Source: Arthrinium phaeospermum
Taxonomy: Eukaryota; Ascomycota; Sordariomycetes; Amphisphaeriales; Apiosporaceae
Direction: 5' to 3'
Assembly (NCBI GenBank): GCA_006503535.1
Contig: QYRS01000005.1
Coordinates: 3,472,001 to 3,536,000, forward strand
Length of the DNA: 64,000 bases
Below the pieces are notes generated by a model. It made no database searches. It saw only the letters and a list, made by a program, of their open reading frames with translations, and was not told the origin of the DNA. Positions 10,907-23,151 of this stretch are shown here, one piece after another. The number at the start of each line of letters is the position of its first letter. Position 1 is the stretch's first letter. A program made the position numbers and the translations under genes.

Positions 10907-11983
10907 ATGCCGTCCTCTTGCATTGGCGTATATGGCCGACGGACCACGAGCTCATCATTCGCCCTCATGATGCGCCCAGCTTATGAGACCCTGCCGGTGC
11001 CCAACGACGCCCCGTTTGCCCTGAAGCCCTCCGCGCCAGGCCACGGCTGGGGCGCCTTCGCCACCCGGCCCATCGCTCGCGGATCCGTGATTCTGCGAGA
11101 GAAAGCCCTCTTCGCCATCCCAAAGCACCACGACGCCATCACCGAACTAGACGTCCTAGCTGCGTTCCGCAAGTCGTCCCGCGCGACGCAGCAGCAGTTC
11201 CTATCCCTCCGCGACGCCGCCGGCGCCCCCTTCACCAACATCGCCAAAGCCTTCGCCGAGAACTCGTTCGCCATCGGTGACCCGGAAGCCGGCGCGCCCC
11301 GCCACGGCTTCTTCCCCCTGCTATCGCGCTTCAACCACTCCTGCCTCCCCAACGCAGCAGTGCCCATCGACCCGGACGGGGGCGCCCGGGACGTGCCCGC
11401 CATCCATGCGATGCGGGACATCGCCGCGGGCGAGGAGATTACGTTTTCCTACGACCCGCGCTTTGCGTCGCAGACGGCGCGCGAGCGCCACGAGGCCCTG
11501 GGCTTCGCGTGCGACTGCCCGGCCTGCCGGCCCGGGACCGCGTTCCAGCGGGCCAGCGATCTGCGGCGGAGGCTGATCCGGGGGCTGCAGTTCATGCTGC
11601 CGGGGGGAGACGACCCGATCGTCGCGGTGGTTGGGTCTGAGCCGTTCCATATCATCGCCGACCCGGACGTCAGGAAGGAGGTCGCCGAGTTCCGCACGCC
11701 GCTCTCTTCCCAGCTGGTCTATAACTTACTCACCGTGTGTCTCATGGAGGCGGAGGGTATTTTGGACGACTTCGAATTCGGGAGACTCCACCACAGCTGT
11801 ACCGCCATGGCGACAATGTTCCGAGGACCGAAGAATGCCAGCATTGCAAGACGTGCAATGGCACAGAATACCCCAAGTGAGAGACTGCGTGTAGCATTTG
11901 AGCTCTACGGATGCGCCGATGCAGCCGACGAACAAATGGCTAACACGCTACGCGCCATTCAAGCCGCTTCCTTGTCACGTTAG
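10907..11983 (+). CDS. SET-domain protein, SMYD-like without MYND finger
   Basis: SET proteins of this type are lysine methyltransferases or relatives; the target is unknown. The 358-residue frame has the SET-N segment (GHGWGAFATRPIARGSVILR, near residues 45-64), the core motif RFNHSCLPNA (N143-H144-S145-C146), then GEEITFSYD with the catalytic-type Tyr182, and a post-SET cysteine cluster GFACDCPAC (C202, C204, C207). The C-terminal 150 residues are helical and unlike known modules. The MYND zinc finger that interrupts SET in SMYD enzymes is absent, as in many short fungal SET proteins. The start is uncertain: in-frame Met codons at residues 21 and 22 are equally possible and the SET homology begins only around residue 40. 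GC content is high in the SET core, as in the neighbouring intact genes. Confidence 0.87.
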   Translation: MPSSCIGVYGRRTTSSSFALMMRPAYETLPVPNDAPFALKPSAPGHGWGAFATRPIARGSVILREKALFAIPKHHDAITELDVLAAFRKSSRATQQQFLSLRDAAGAPFTNIAKAFAENSFAIGDPEAGAPRHGFFPLLSRFNHSCLPNAAVPIDPDGGARDVPAIHAMRDIAAGEEITFSYDPRFASQTARERHEALGFACDCPACRPGTAFQRASDLRRRLIRGLQFMLPGGDDPIVAVVGSEPFHIIADPDVRKEVAEFRTPLSSQLVYNLLTVCLMEAEGILDDFEFGRLHHSCTAMATMFRGPKNASIARRAMAQNTPSERLRVAFELYGCADAADEQMANTLRAIQAASLSR

Positions 11984-12221
11984 AAGTCTCATTCTCACGA
12001 TTCCGTCAAATTTACGCAACTCAATGTCTCAAAGCGGCAGTCTGGCACCATTCATGATTTGTTGTTATTGTGCTTCCATTGGGGCTAGTGATCTCCATAC
12101 TATTGCTGCAGCAGTTTGAGCTGGTATCAATCACATCAACGCCGTTTAACCATGGCAACCTTTTTACTTTTGTTGTTTTCCCGAGACCCTGGATCAGATT
12201 TCATTGGAGGATGCCTCCAAT

Positions 12222-12894
12222 TTACATCTTCATAGCGGCCTTGGCCAGGTCGGCCAGAGCGTCGCGGCGCTTGAACTTGGCATCCTGGATGACACCTGTA
12301 GCACGTGATTAGCTCATCGGAACACAAAGCAGCAAACGGGGCTGGATCCCCAATAGGTACTTACCGGCATCGGCGTCGCTGGAGAAGTTGCCGGTCCACT
12401 CGACGAAGGTGCTGTTCTCAAGCTCGCCCGAGGTGACGGCGTAGCAGCGGATGGTGCTGACGACGCTGGTGTAAGAGAGCTCAGGCTTGGAGGTGATGAC
12501 GCTGTAGGTGATGTAGTGGTTGATGGTCTTTGAGGCATGTCAGTGAGAAGTACATATGGAAATGGCTGGTTAGGTAGTCAAGTAACTTACGCTGTGCTCC
12601 TCCTGCTTGACCTCGAGCTCGGTGCCGTCGTTGAAGGTCCACTTGACCAGGTCGGTCTCCTCCTGAGACTTGACGACCTCGCTCTGCTTGAGGGCAGACC
12701 AGAAGGCGCTGAAGTTCTGGACTGGAAGGGCAAGTAGGTCAGCTCGAGTGCCTTCCCTTGGCAAGAGTCTCACACGGCGCTAAGACCGGTATTGGACTGG
12801 ACTCACGCTTGATGTGGTGCCAGACGTGGCTGAGAGGGGCCTTGATGACGGCGCTCTCGACGACGGAGGTGGCAGTGGGAATGACGGACGACAT
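12222..12894 (-). CDS. Bet v1/START-like (SRPBCC) small ligand-binding protein
   Basis: Four exons are read: 12894-12807, 12721-12591, 12527-12365 and 12295-12222, all with GT..AG introns (GTGAGT, GTAAGT, GTAAGT), giving 151 residues. The protein has the layout of the SRPBCC superfamily (polyketide cyclase/dehydrase and Bet v1-like): an N-terminal strand and helix (VESAVIKAPLSHVWHHIKL), DLVKWTFNDGTELEVKQEEH in the centre, then YAVTSGELENSTFVEWTGNF, and a C-terminal helix (FKRRDALADLAKAAMKM). Such proteins bind small hydrophobic molecules in a cavity; the ligand cannot be predicted. Small size, no signal peptide and many introns suggest a cytosolic housekeeping protein. The frame is continuous across all four exons, which strongly supports the model. 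Confidence 0.86.
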
Positions 12895-14036
12895 GGTGAT
12901 GATTGGCCGGGATTAGCTAGCTTGCAACGGGTGTGATTTGGAGGATGTGTAGATGAATTGGTGGTGGTGTGGAGAGGGGACGGTTCGACAGAGAAAGACG
13001 ACCCGAAATGTAGAATTTTCGTCGTGGGCGGGCTTATGGACGGAGCAATTCGCTGCGTCGTGCTGTTTGTCTGTTTGGGTGGGCTGTTTGTTTGATGTTT
13101 TGGGAAGAGGAGCAGCAAAGTGTTAGCATCATCACACCAATAACTCTCCTTTGATCCCGTTGCGACAGAGCAGGTGCGTCTCGCTTAAACATGCAAGTAT
13201 AACGTCATGAGGGGCAAGCTCGATCCCAATTGCAGGAAGGGGGCTTGGGAGCTACCGCAAACTTCCCCCTCCCCCGCGCTGCTTGGGTAACGCGGGGAAA
13301 TGCGTCGTGCTAGCTGCATAGATTCTCAAAATTCGAGAAATAATCGTGAAACGTAGCTCGAGTTATGTATGTGTGTGCATGTTTATCCCGTAAGATATTG
13401 AGACGTTCTGTACAGGCTATGGCTAGAACTCCACGTATGTTGCGGTTAGGCAGCATCAATGGTTTACCTGAACACAACAACCCATGACTTATTGTCAACA
13501 AGCCATCCTAGTCAGCGTCTTAACCGTGGACCATGTGTCAATTTGATGGTTTCCGTCCTCAATCTGTTTGATAACTGGGTGGTGGCTCGGAAGGCGCTAT
13601 TCCCCGGACTCCTTAGAGGTATCTCCCAGACATCCTCAAGCGCTCAGGCACCCAGTTGCTGCTATGCTCCGTGTGCATCTATGTCCAAGCTTCCAACAGG
13701 GGACGTCATCGTGATCTAGACCTACCTCTCCACAAGGTCCGGTATGGAGCCCTCTTGCACGCGAGTCGTTTGGAAGCCGGCCGGACCCAAGAGGCTCCAG
13801 GAAGCTTTAGTCGCCGCCGGCCCGGCCCGTTTGACGACATTGCTCATCAGGATCGCCGTCTCAGTCCCAAGTCTACAGCTGACCGTACTTGATTCCCCCC
13901 TCCCAATGATTCTCTCAATAGCTTCAATTACGTTCTGTCGTTGCCGTGTGTGCACCCATTCTGTTTGGCTTTCAGAAACTCGTGGCAATCAATGCAGTGT
14001 CAATTGCACTACCCCTCATGCTTTCCGCCGTCATCG
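12895..14036. other. Intergenic, 1.1 kb, no supported gene
   Basis: Upstream region of the SRPBCC gene plus the 3' side of the first F-box gene. Overlapping frames around 13.72-14.05 kb on both strands have no domain or splice support. No RNA gene or repeat recognised. Confidence 0.35.
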
Positions 14037-14381
14037 TCACCAATAGACTGGTCGTCGTTTCCAGCACTCGATACAGGACCGCTTGACAGGCCATTTGTCA
14101 ACCTTCCGAACCATATGCTTGCCTCTAAACCTGGACCGACGCCCGACCCGGAGGCAATATGAACATGCATACAACTTCTTCTTGCCGTCGACCATCGTGC
14201 CGTTGTGCTCCGCTTCGAACCTGCACAGATCCTGGAAGGTCGGCGTGGGAATGATGTTGCGCAAGGAACGACACGTCTGGCGGAGCACCATCTGGTCCCT
14301 GGCGTCGCAATGCACAAGTAGCACCTGGTTGATTAATTCGCCTGGGAGCGCCAGGAGGCGGCTCGAACTCCCTTCGTTCAT
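14037..14381 (-). CDS. Small F-box-like protein with C-terminal cysteine pairs (copy A)
   Basis: A 114-residue single-exon frame. The N-terminal half matches an F-box core: LLALPGELINQVLLVHCDAR, then MVLRQTCRSLRNIIPTPTF. F-box domains bind Skp1 and recruit substrates to SCF ubiquitin ligases. The C-terminal half has two cysteine pairs, YACSYC and SCIEC, separated by a basic segment (GRRSRFRGKHMVRK), the pattern of a small zinc-binding module seen after the F-box in many fungal proteins. Copy B lies about 440 bp upstream on the same strand with the same architecture. The substrate-binding C-terminal domain of larger F-box proteins is absent. Zinc binding is inferred from the cysteine spacing only. 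Confidence 0.72.
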   Translation of the reverse strand: MNEGSSSRLLALPGELINQVLLVHCDARDQMVLRQTCRSLRNIIPTPTFQDLCRFEAEHNGTMVDGKKKLYACSYCLRVGRRSRFRGKHMVRKVDKWPVKRSCIECWKRRPVYW

Positions 14382-14823
14382 GCTCGCTCTTGTGTTCGTG
14401 ATATTGGGGAGATACCGGTGTTTGATGATGGGATCGGAGGAGTGAAACAGCTACTGGGCCTTTCGCGGAAAGTAAGAAAAGGAGAAATACATTCATATGG
14501 ATGTGTACTGAAGAAAGTGTCAGGCAGTAATATACTTGGTCCAACGGATGCTCAGCCACAGACTGTCGCCGAGCATGAACTGGGCCACGGAACAATACCA
14601 GACAGATCAATTGGTCGGTCACCTAGTGATTGAGGATAATCCGGTCCTTCCAAAATCGAATCAAACTATGTCTAGCAACCCAGACATGTGAAGCGTCCTT
14701 TCCTACCACGTGCTGCTACAATATTAGTTATCGATGACTTGTTCTGGACCGCGCCGATATTGGGGAGCCTACACATGTAGCACCTACCTCTTTGCCCTAG
14801 GGGCCATCATGTAGGTTCCTTGA
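14382..14823. other. Spacer between the two F-box genes
   Basis: About 440 bp containing the upstream region of copy A and the downstream region of copy B. No gene is seen. The long minus-strand frame 14125-14622 is a shifted shadow of copy A. Confidence 0.35.
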
Positions 14824-15306
14824 TCAACAGTTCGTCTTGCTATCAGATTTCCGTTTTTTTAAAGCATGCTTCCTGTCTTCCTCCCCCTCAGGGAGCAATC
14901 GCCGAGACCCAGCATCCCTATTCTGTTCCCTAGCCAGCGCATCCGCGCAATCGGAGCAGTACCGTCGCTTCAAGTAGCGGTCACAGTTCGCATTGGGCCA
15001 ACCGGGCATCCACGAGGGCCGCGAAAACTGGTGCAGCATGAAGAAAGAGAACGCCTCCCGCGGCCGGAGCGAGCGGCAGCGGCAGCAGGCGTACAAGTCC
15101 AACCGCTCCGCGACGTCCCAGTGCGCCTCCAGATCGGTGAGCTCGGCCAGGGTCGGCGGTTGGACGGCGGCGCGCAGAGCGCGGCAGGTCCGGCGGAGGG
15201 TCATCCGGTCCAGGACGCCGCAGTCGTTCGCCTCCGAGACGATCAGGGCGAGGAGCTCGACGGGGAGGTTGAGGAGGGGCACGTTGGCGTTTTTCGCGGT
15301 AGCCAT
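14824..15306 (-). CDS. Small F-box-like protein with C-terminal cysteine pairs (copy B)
   Basis: A 160-residue single-exon frame, clearly a relative of copy A. The F-box core reads LLNLPVELLALIVSEANDCG and then MTLRRTCRALRAAVQPPTLA. The cysteine module is YACCRC followed by RPREAFSF and later RYCSDC. A Lys/Arg-rich tail (KHALKKRKSDSK) follows and could act as a nuclear localisation signal. The same order (F-box, L-x-x-L-E-x-H/x, YAC-x-x-C, basic/aromatic insert, C-x-x-C) in both neighbours indicates an old tandem duplication; identity is low outside the motifs. A role as an SCF adaptor is inferred from the family, with no substrate visible. Confidence 0.75.
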   Translation of the reverse strand: MATAKNANVPLLNLPVELLALIVSEANDCGVLDRMTLRRTCRALRAAVQPPTLAELTDLEAHWDVAERLDLYACCRCRSLRPREAFSFFMLHQFSRPSWMPGWPNANCDRYLKRRYCSDCADALAREQNRDAGSRRLLPEGEEDRKHALKKRKSDSKTNC

Positions 15307-15903
15307 GGTGAAGAGGATGAAAACTGCTGTTCGTAAGATCGTACTCCTTTGGACCCGCGGCTTACCTGTAAGAAATAGACCAAAGGGTTGGAGTCATCAG
15401 ACCATTGAGTCATGTGGATCAGATATAACGTTCATAAGAGCCCTGGGAAAGATGAGAGGGTCACCCAACTCAAAATTTGATATTGCCTCTTTTCAATCTC
15501 ATTCTCGTGGGCCCTGTGTGACCTTTGGTCGTCACGTAGGATGTTCTCATCGTTGCCCATCAGTGGTGCCATCTCGTTGGTACACCTACAGCCGAACATC
15601 TACACCAAGAGCCGAATATTCCTTTAAGGGCGATAGCGCTGCTCTTGGTATGATCCTTCCCGTATATAATAGCCAGGCCAACTCATCTAATAAGGTATGA
15701 TATAATCTGGTGGGAGCAACGCTTTCGGCATCAAGGGGATGCACGGTAGTAATAATGGCTCTAAATTAAGAAACTCCCACAACGCCGCCTTATGCCATGA
15801 AGGGGTCGACCAGCGGCGACCATATAGGTAATTTCATCCATTCCTTCTCGCTTTAATCGTTACATGAAAACCGCTATTCCATCCGAGCCTTTGTGTGATG
15901 ATA
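15307..15903. other. Intergenic, 0.6 kb
   Basis: Lies between the start of F-box copy B and the stop codon of VPS4. No coding frame, RNA gene or repeat of merit is visible. Confidence 0.35.
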
Positions 15904-17906
<2,003 letters not shown>

Positions 17907-18480
17907 ATGGCCGAGGTCCAAGCAAAGCTGCAGGCCCTGTCCGAGGACTATCAGAAGTTACAGCAAGGTAAGCATATATCACCTCCCTGGTGCATGATAC
18001 TACTTTTACTAACCCAACTCCAGAGCTGCAGGCGTCGGTTCAGTCACGACAGAAGTTGCAGGCGCAACGAACAGAGAATGTTGGTGTGCAAAAGGTCTGT
18101 ATCAAGCAGAAGCCCCTTAAGGTATGAGCAACGGCTGACAGATGTTTCTAGGAATTTGACCGTTTAAAGGAGGGAGAGGGCATCTATAAGCTTGTTGGTC
18201 CTGTCCTGCTGAAGCAAGATAAGGTCGAGGCCGAGGGCACTGTGAAGGGCCGCTTGGAGTTCATTGGAAAGGAGGTGTAAGTACACATCTTATGGCCCCT
18301 TTTGTCAGGATCACCATGATGATGGCTAAACTAATGTTTGGCCACAGTGAGCGAACAGAACAGCAGATAAGAGAGATCCAGGAGAAGATCGAGAAGAAGA
18401 AGACTGAGATCATACAACTTCAGACCTCGGCTCAGGCTGCCGCTGGGGCAGCCCCTAGCCAGGTCGCCGCCAAGGGGTAA
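17907..18480 (+). CDS. PFD6/YKE2: Prefoldin subunit 6 (beta-type)
   Basis: Prefoldin is a cytosolic hexameric chaperone that hands unfolded actin and tubulin to the CCT chaperonin; subunit 6 is one of the beta-type subunits. Four exons, 17907-17967, 18024-18094, 18152-18276 and 18348-18480, give 129 residues. The sequence is a helical hairpin: an N-terminal coiled coil (LQALSEDYQKLQQELQAS), the central beta hairpin (EGEGIYKLVGPVLLKQDKVE), and a C-terminal coiled coil (REIQEKIEKKKTEIIQLQ) with an Ala-rich tail. All three introns are short (53-71 bp) with GT..AG ends and phases that keep the frame open. Length and beta-hairpin residues are typical of the family. Confidence 0.95.
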
Positions 18481-19630
18481 GGGGCCGCCAGTTCGTGAAC
18501 CAAACCGAACACGGGGCTTGGTAGAGCTGAGTTAAATGATCTCGAGGCATCGGAGACACCATGTAGCAACAATATGCCGGCCATTGAGGGAGCATAGTTG
18601 TTGTACTGCAGTATGATACGGTGGAGGGATGAGCCCCGGCCACGATTCAAGGCCACACATGAGGCTCACAACAGTCCTATATTCCCATTTCTATGGGCAA
18701 AGGAAATTGAATGGATGGTCCATGCGCATAGGTCTCATCACATTGATGAGTCGAAATACCACCGTTATTATGGCGAGAATTGGAAGATCAAGCATATCCC
18801 CTTGCAACATGTACTTCTGTAGCCTTCAAAGAACAGTGCTTCTTGAGGCCGGCATCTCCCACGTGACATTCATGTTGGTCGACCAACTTCTCATTACTTA
18901 TGGTTTGCATGCCACTCAGTCAATATATCCAGATATCTGTGCATTGCAAGAAGAAAGTCGCTGCTTAATGCTTGGTATCACTGACTGGGCGTAAGCAAGA
19001 GCCGTGCAGCAGGGTTGGCAATGACGTTAGCGTGCTTTGGCGCGTGTGTCGCAGGCCTAAAATGTGTGCCCCGCGGCGGCTGTCCGCGGGGTAGGTTTAA
19101 TCGATTCCATGCTTGAGCTACAGCAGCAGCACATGGTTTCGGGGATCAGCGCGCCACATCTTACCTTGATGGACCGGACTCAAATGAATAGCCTCTACCT
19201 CTTCACCCCTAGATGGCAATTTGGTCTTCTTGCTAGGCACCCGTCTGCATTCACGCTCTAGACTGAGCGACATTACTGCAGGCAGCCACTTACGTCTTAT
19301 CATTGTACACCTACTCTTTTTCTTCTCTTGTTTGCGCTGCTCCTCCGTCCGATCCACGAACCCCCCACCAGCGATTGCGCATGACTTACCACCCTTCGTA
19401 ATCAGGGCCTGGGCGGCAGGCAGACGCTTTGTCGAGAGTCAAGATTGCGCCGCGAACCGAATCGAACCCACCCCTAGCGACTGGGCGAACAATTGCCACC
19501 GAAGCCACGAATCGACATTCTTTAATACTTCATCTTATTCCTGGATGGAAGCCCTCTGCCAACACCACATTGCCTAGACGCCGTAGACGTGCCTCGCCCA
19601 CTGCGAATATAGCATTTGGCTGTCGCCGAC
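18481..19630. other. Intergenic, 1.15 kb
   Basis: Between prefoldin subunit 6 and the AMSH-like gene. It includes their 3' and 5' untranslated regions. Short frames on both strands lack coding features and no RNA gene was found. Confidence 0.4.
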
Positions 19631-21452
19631 ATGGGGGACTTTGAGCGCCCCTTGAGTGTGAAGGAGATATCCCAGCAGGCGCAAGTATTTGCCTTCAACC
19701 CTAATGTGCCATTGAAGTCATGGCTGCGCACTGCCAATATGCTTCACCGCGAGGTATGTACTCGGCATCTATTTACTTTTGCCTTTGCTTGTGCCACCCT
19801 TCTCTACCAATTACCTGGTTGACATGCTGCGCCGGCATTTTGCTGATCACCATAATGTCTCCTCGCAGGCCGAAGCCTACCTTCGCGATGGAAACTTCGC
19901 CAAGGCCTACATGATGTATATGCGATACACGTTGCTGTTGTTGGACCATCTGCAGAAACATCCAGACGTGAAAAAAGACAGGGATAGCAAGTTGCAGCTC
20001 CGGAAGTCTATGGGTGGAGTCGATAACGTCCTCGCCCAACTAGAGAAGATCAAGCCGATAATCAGCGCCGATTACGACCGGTGGATTGCCGATGAGGACA
20101 AGCGCAAAGAGCGACGGGAGAAGCACAAGAGTGGAGGCAAACGGACCAAGACGCCATACGAACAACACGCCTCCAATGATCCGAGTCTCTCGGCGTCAGG
20201 CCGGATTCTCGATGCCAGCGAACACCAAGATCTTGCCGTGGTGTTGGCCCAACGGGAGATGAAGCGACGCGATGCCGGTCGCAAAGCCACTCGCCAAGCT
20301 GGCGTCTCGGCCGAGGAGGAACAGGAACGTAGGACTGCCGGATTCTGGGATAACTGGACACACGAGCTGGCAGAGAAACAGGCCGAGGACGACGACCTGT
20401 TCCGAAAACAGATGGAGTTGACTAGGAAGAAGCTCGACGGCGAAGATGATACCCATATCAAGGACTTCCTGCAGAAGATGAGCAGAGGCGAACGTGAGTT
20501 GGAGGCAGAGTCGGCGGCGTACCAGGGGACTTCGGCCGCCTACAATTACCCTTCGATCTCCAAATCCCAGCCGGTCAGCTACGACGCCCAGTCATACGCG
20601 ACCCGTCCGGAACCACCGTCACACCCGCCACCGTTGCCGCCACCTAAAGAGTCGGTGGGCGATTCGCCGGCTCCAGAGCGGCCGTCAAAGGAGCTCCTTT
20701 ATCCCCCTCAGCCAGATATACAAGTTAGCCAACCACAGGACGGACCACAACCGCCTCCGAAGATCTCGGAGATGCCAGCCTCTCCACCGCCGCCGTCAAA
20801 GAGACTTACCTTTGCGCCTGCTGCTTACCTGGAGAATGGAGAGCCTATCCGGTCTATTTTCCTCCCGGCTCAGCTCAGGCAGGAGTTCTTGCGCATCGCT
20901 TCCGACAATACCCGGCGTGGGTTGGAGATGTGTGGCATTTTGTGTGGCACCGCCGTTAATAATGCGCTCTTCATCAAGTGCTTGGTCATTCCTGAGCAAA
21001 AGTGCACATCCGACACGTGCGAGACGGAGAACGAGGGCGAGCTTTTCGATTACTGCATGACCGAAGACCTCTTGATGCTGGGCTGGATCCATACCCATCC
21101 GACACAATCGTGCTTTATGAGCAGTCGGGACCTCCATACCCAAGCAGGGTACCAGGTTATGTTACCTGAGAGCATTGCCATTGTGTGCGCTCCGAAATTC
21201 CAGCCATCGTAAGTTTTCCGTGGCAACGCATAACCAGGAGAAGATAGCTAACGCCAGTCCAGATACGGCATATTTAGACTTACAAACCCCCCTGGTCTAC
21301 CTCACATACTGCACTGTAACGAGACGGCCACATTCCATCAGCACACCATCGACAACCTCTACACGGGTGCCGAAAAACCGGCAGGTCACGTTTTCGAAAG
21401 CGATAAGCTCGAGTTCGATGTCAAAGACTTGCGACCAGGCGCCAAGAAATAG
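19631..21452 (+). CDS. AMSH/Sst2-type JAMM deubiquitinase
   Basis: AMSH enzymes are zinc metalloproteases that cleave Lys63-linked ubiquitin chains on endosomes, working with ESCRT-0. Three exons, 19631-19753, 19869-21208 and 21263-21452, give 550 residues. The N-terminal helical region (LSVKEISQQAQVFAFNPNVP and AEAYLRDGNFAKAYMMYMRY) is the USP8-dimerisation/MIT-like part. A charged coiled coil and a Pro-rich linker follow. The C-terminal JAMM domain has Glu394 in GLEMCGILCG, then GWIHTHPTQSCFMSSRDLHT with zinc ligands His449, His451 and Asp462. The AMSH-specific insert with extra Cys/His ligands is visible (KCTSDTCETENEGE and LHCNETATFHQHTIDNLYTG). Both splice junctions preserve the frame. 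With VPS4 nearby it is a second endosomal-sorting gene, but the genes are separate units. Confidence 0.95.
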
Positions 21453-23151
21453 GGTTCTGGGTCCCCAATGCTATTACCACTACCAAGAGGTCTCCAGACT
21501 GCCCGATCACTGCAGTCGCTCCATTCAGTGTCCCCGGCCGCCTCGGTCCAGCCTCCGGGCAAGAGAACTAAGGTGTAGGACCTTCTTACCAACTCTATAT
21601 GCTGGACCTGCAAGACCATCCTGTGGTGTGCCTGTGGCTGTCACAAGTGGATGAGGAGGATGCGCCGCGCTGATAACGAGGCGACGGTGCTTGCGAAGAG
21701 GAAGAAGAAAAAGCGGACATGAAAGATTGTTCCTTACCTTCCGGGGCTTTGGGCTGTGATGCTGCGACAAGGCGGTAGTTAGGTAGTGAGAGGAACAGGC
21801 TTCGTGTCGAGTCTCCATTGACCGACCAGCAGGCCGTGACACCCGCAACTGGTGTTGGTTGCGTGGAGGCGTAGAAGAATACACAGGGCCGTTTTCAGCT
21901 GTCGTCATTATCATTGTTACATCATTCATTCCACAGGACGTGGCGGTTGCATAGCGATGGGCGTCTGAGGACATTTGCGAGATTCTGGGCTTTTTGTCTT
22001 GGGCGTAGAGGGTGTCAGGGGCCGCATTTAGATCAGTAGTTGTTTGTTGAATGGAAGAGAGAGAGAGAGGCAGAAAGATTCCTTGGGGGTTGAGCAATCA
22101 AACACCACCCAGCTATGAAGATGACCACTTGCTTAGACCTACTTGGTGATTCGTGATGTTGTGGATGGAAGGGTGAGATTAACGGCTTGAGACTGTCTGT
22201 AGGGCTTTCACTAAACAGGCAGTCTTGGTATTACCCGGGCCCGAGAAAGCAAGGGGCTACTTGTTGGCAATGACTAGTCTGTTACGACAACCTATCTTTG
22301 GTAATCATATCATGACTCGAAGATCAACTGTTGCTGGATTGACTGGTGGCAAATGAATGCAAGCTATCCTTTTACATATATAGGTGCACAATCCTTCAAT
22401 TTGGCAGGTAATGTGATTTTGAATATATTATTTGTCCGTTTCCATTGGTGTTGGAGGGAAAACTGCTTTAGAAAAACCATAGATATTAATACTGACTGCT
22501 GAAACACCACGATTCTTGTCGATTTCAGCAAAAGCCCTGGTCGCAAAAGCCTCATTGTGTTACCCCAATCAGTCAACAGGGATGGCGAGGGAGTGGGAGG
22601 AGCAGGGGTCCACTGTAGATAGGCAGCTCAAGGCAGCATCTGGCAAACGTCACTCTTTCTCAGCGCTTTCTTTTGCACAGCTCGCAGTGCTGGAGGACGA
22701 GGCTGTCTGGGCTATTGAAACCTGTGACCCGCTCGGAGCACAGGCCACTTGTTTTTCCCAAGGCCTAAAAGGGCCTAACGGATGTACCAGCGACCTACCT
22801 GACCTCAGGTTAGGTCATCAGTTTTGCGTAGGTCGGGCTAGGCTACGTGCTTGTACGTGTAACTTTAGCTAACAACCTTCCCTTGGCGTGCCGGTCCATC
22901 AGTACCTTGTCAGCAGCAGCAGCAGCCCAGCACCAAACCAAACCGGACCTCAACCCATCACATCACATCCACATCCCCCATCCCCATCCTCCATCATCAC
23001 GCCGCCCGCATCGTCAACGTATTTTACTTTCCCTTCGTTAGGTATCAACAGTCGGAATCCGGTAGCCCGAGCTCTGTTCCCAACGGCCCCTCGACATACA
23101 AATCAACACACTCCGACCCACGTCACCCCAAACCCAGATCCGGCCGCCGAC
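21453..23151. other. Intergenic, 1.7 kb
   Basis: Between the AMSH-like gene and RPN3. Long frames exist on both strands (for instance minus strand 21525-22097 and plus strand 22516-22872), but they have biased, repetitive composition and no domain or splice support. A stretch near 22.75-22.85 kb contains short inverted sequences such as CCTGACCTCAGG. No RNA gene recognised. Confidence 0.35.

Noticed and set aside
14993..15700. Plus-strand frame of 235 codons opposite F-box copy B
   Set aside because: Half of it is antisense to the F-box gene and the rest has no coding signature.
21525..22097. Minus-strand frame of 190 codons behind the AMSH-like gene
   Set aside because: Low-complexity His/Thr/Pro-rich peptide without domain; probably 3' untranslated DNA.
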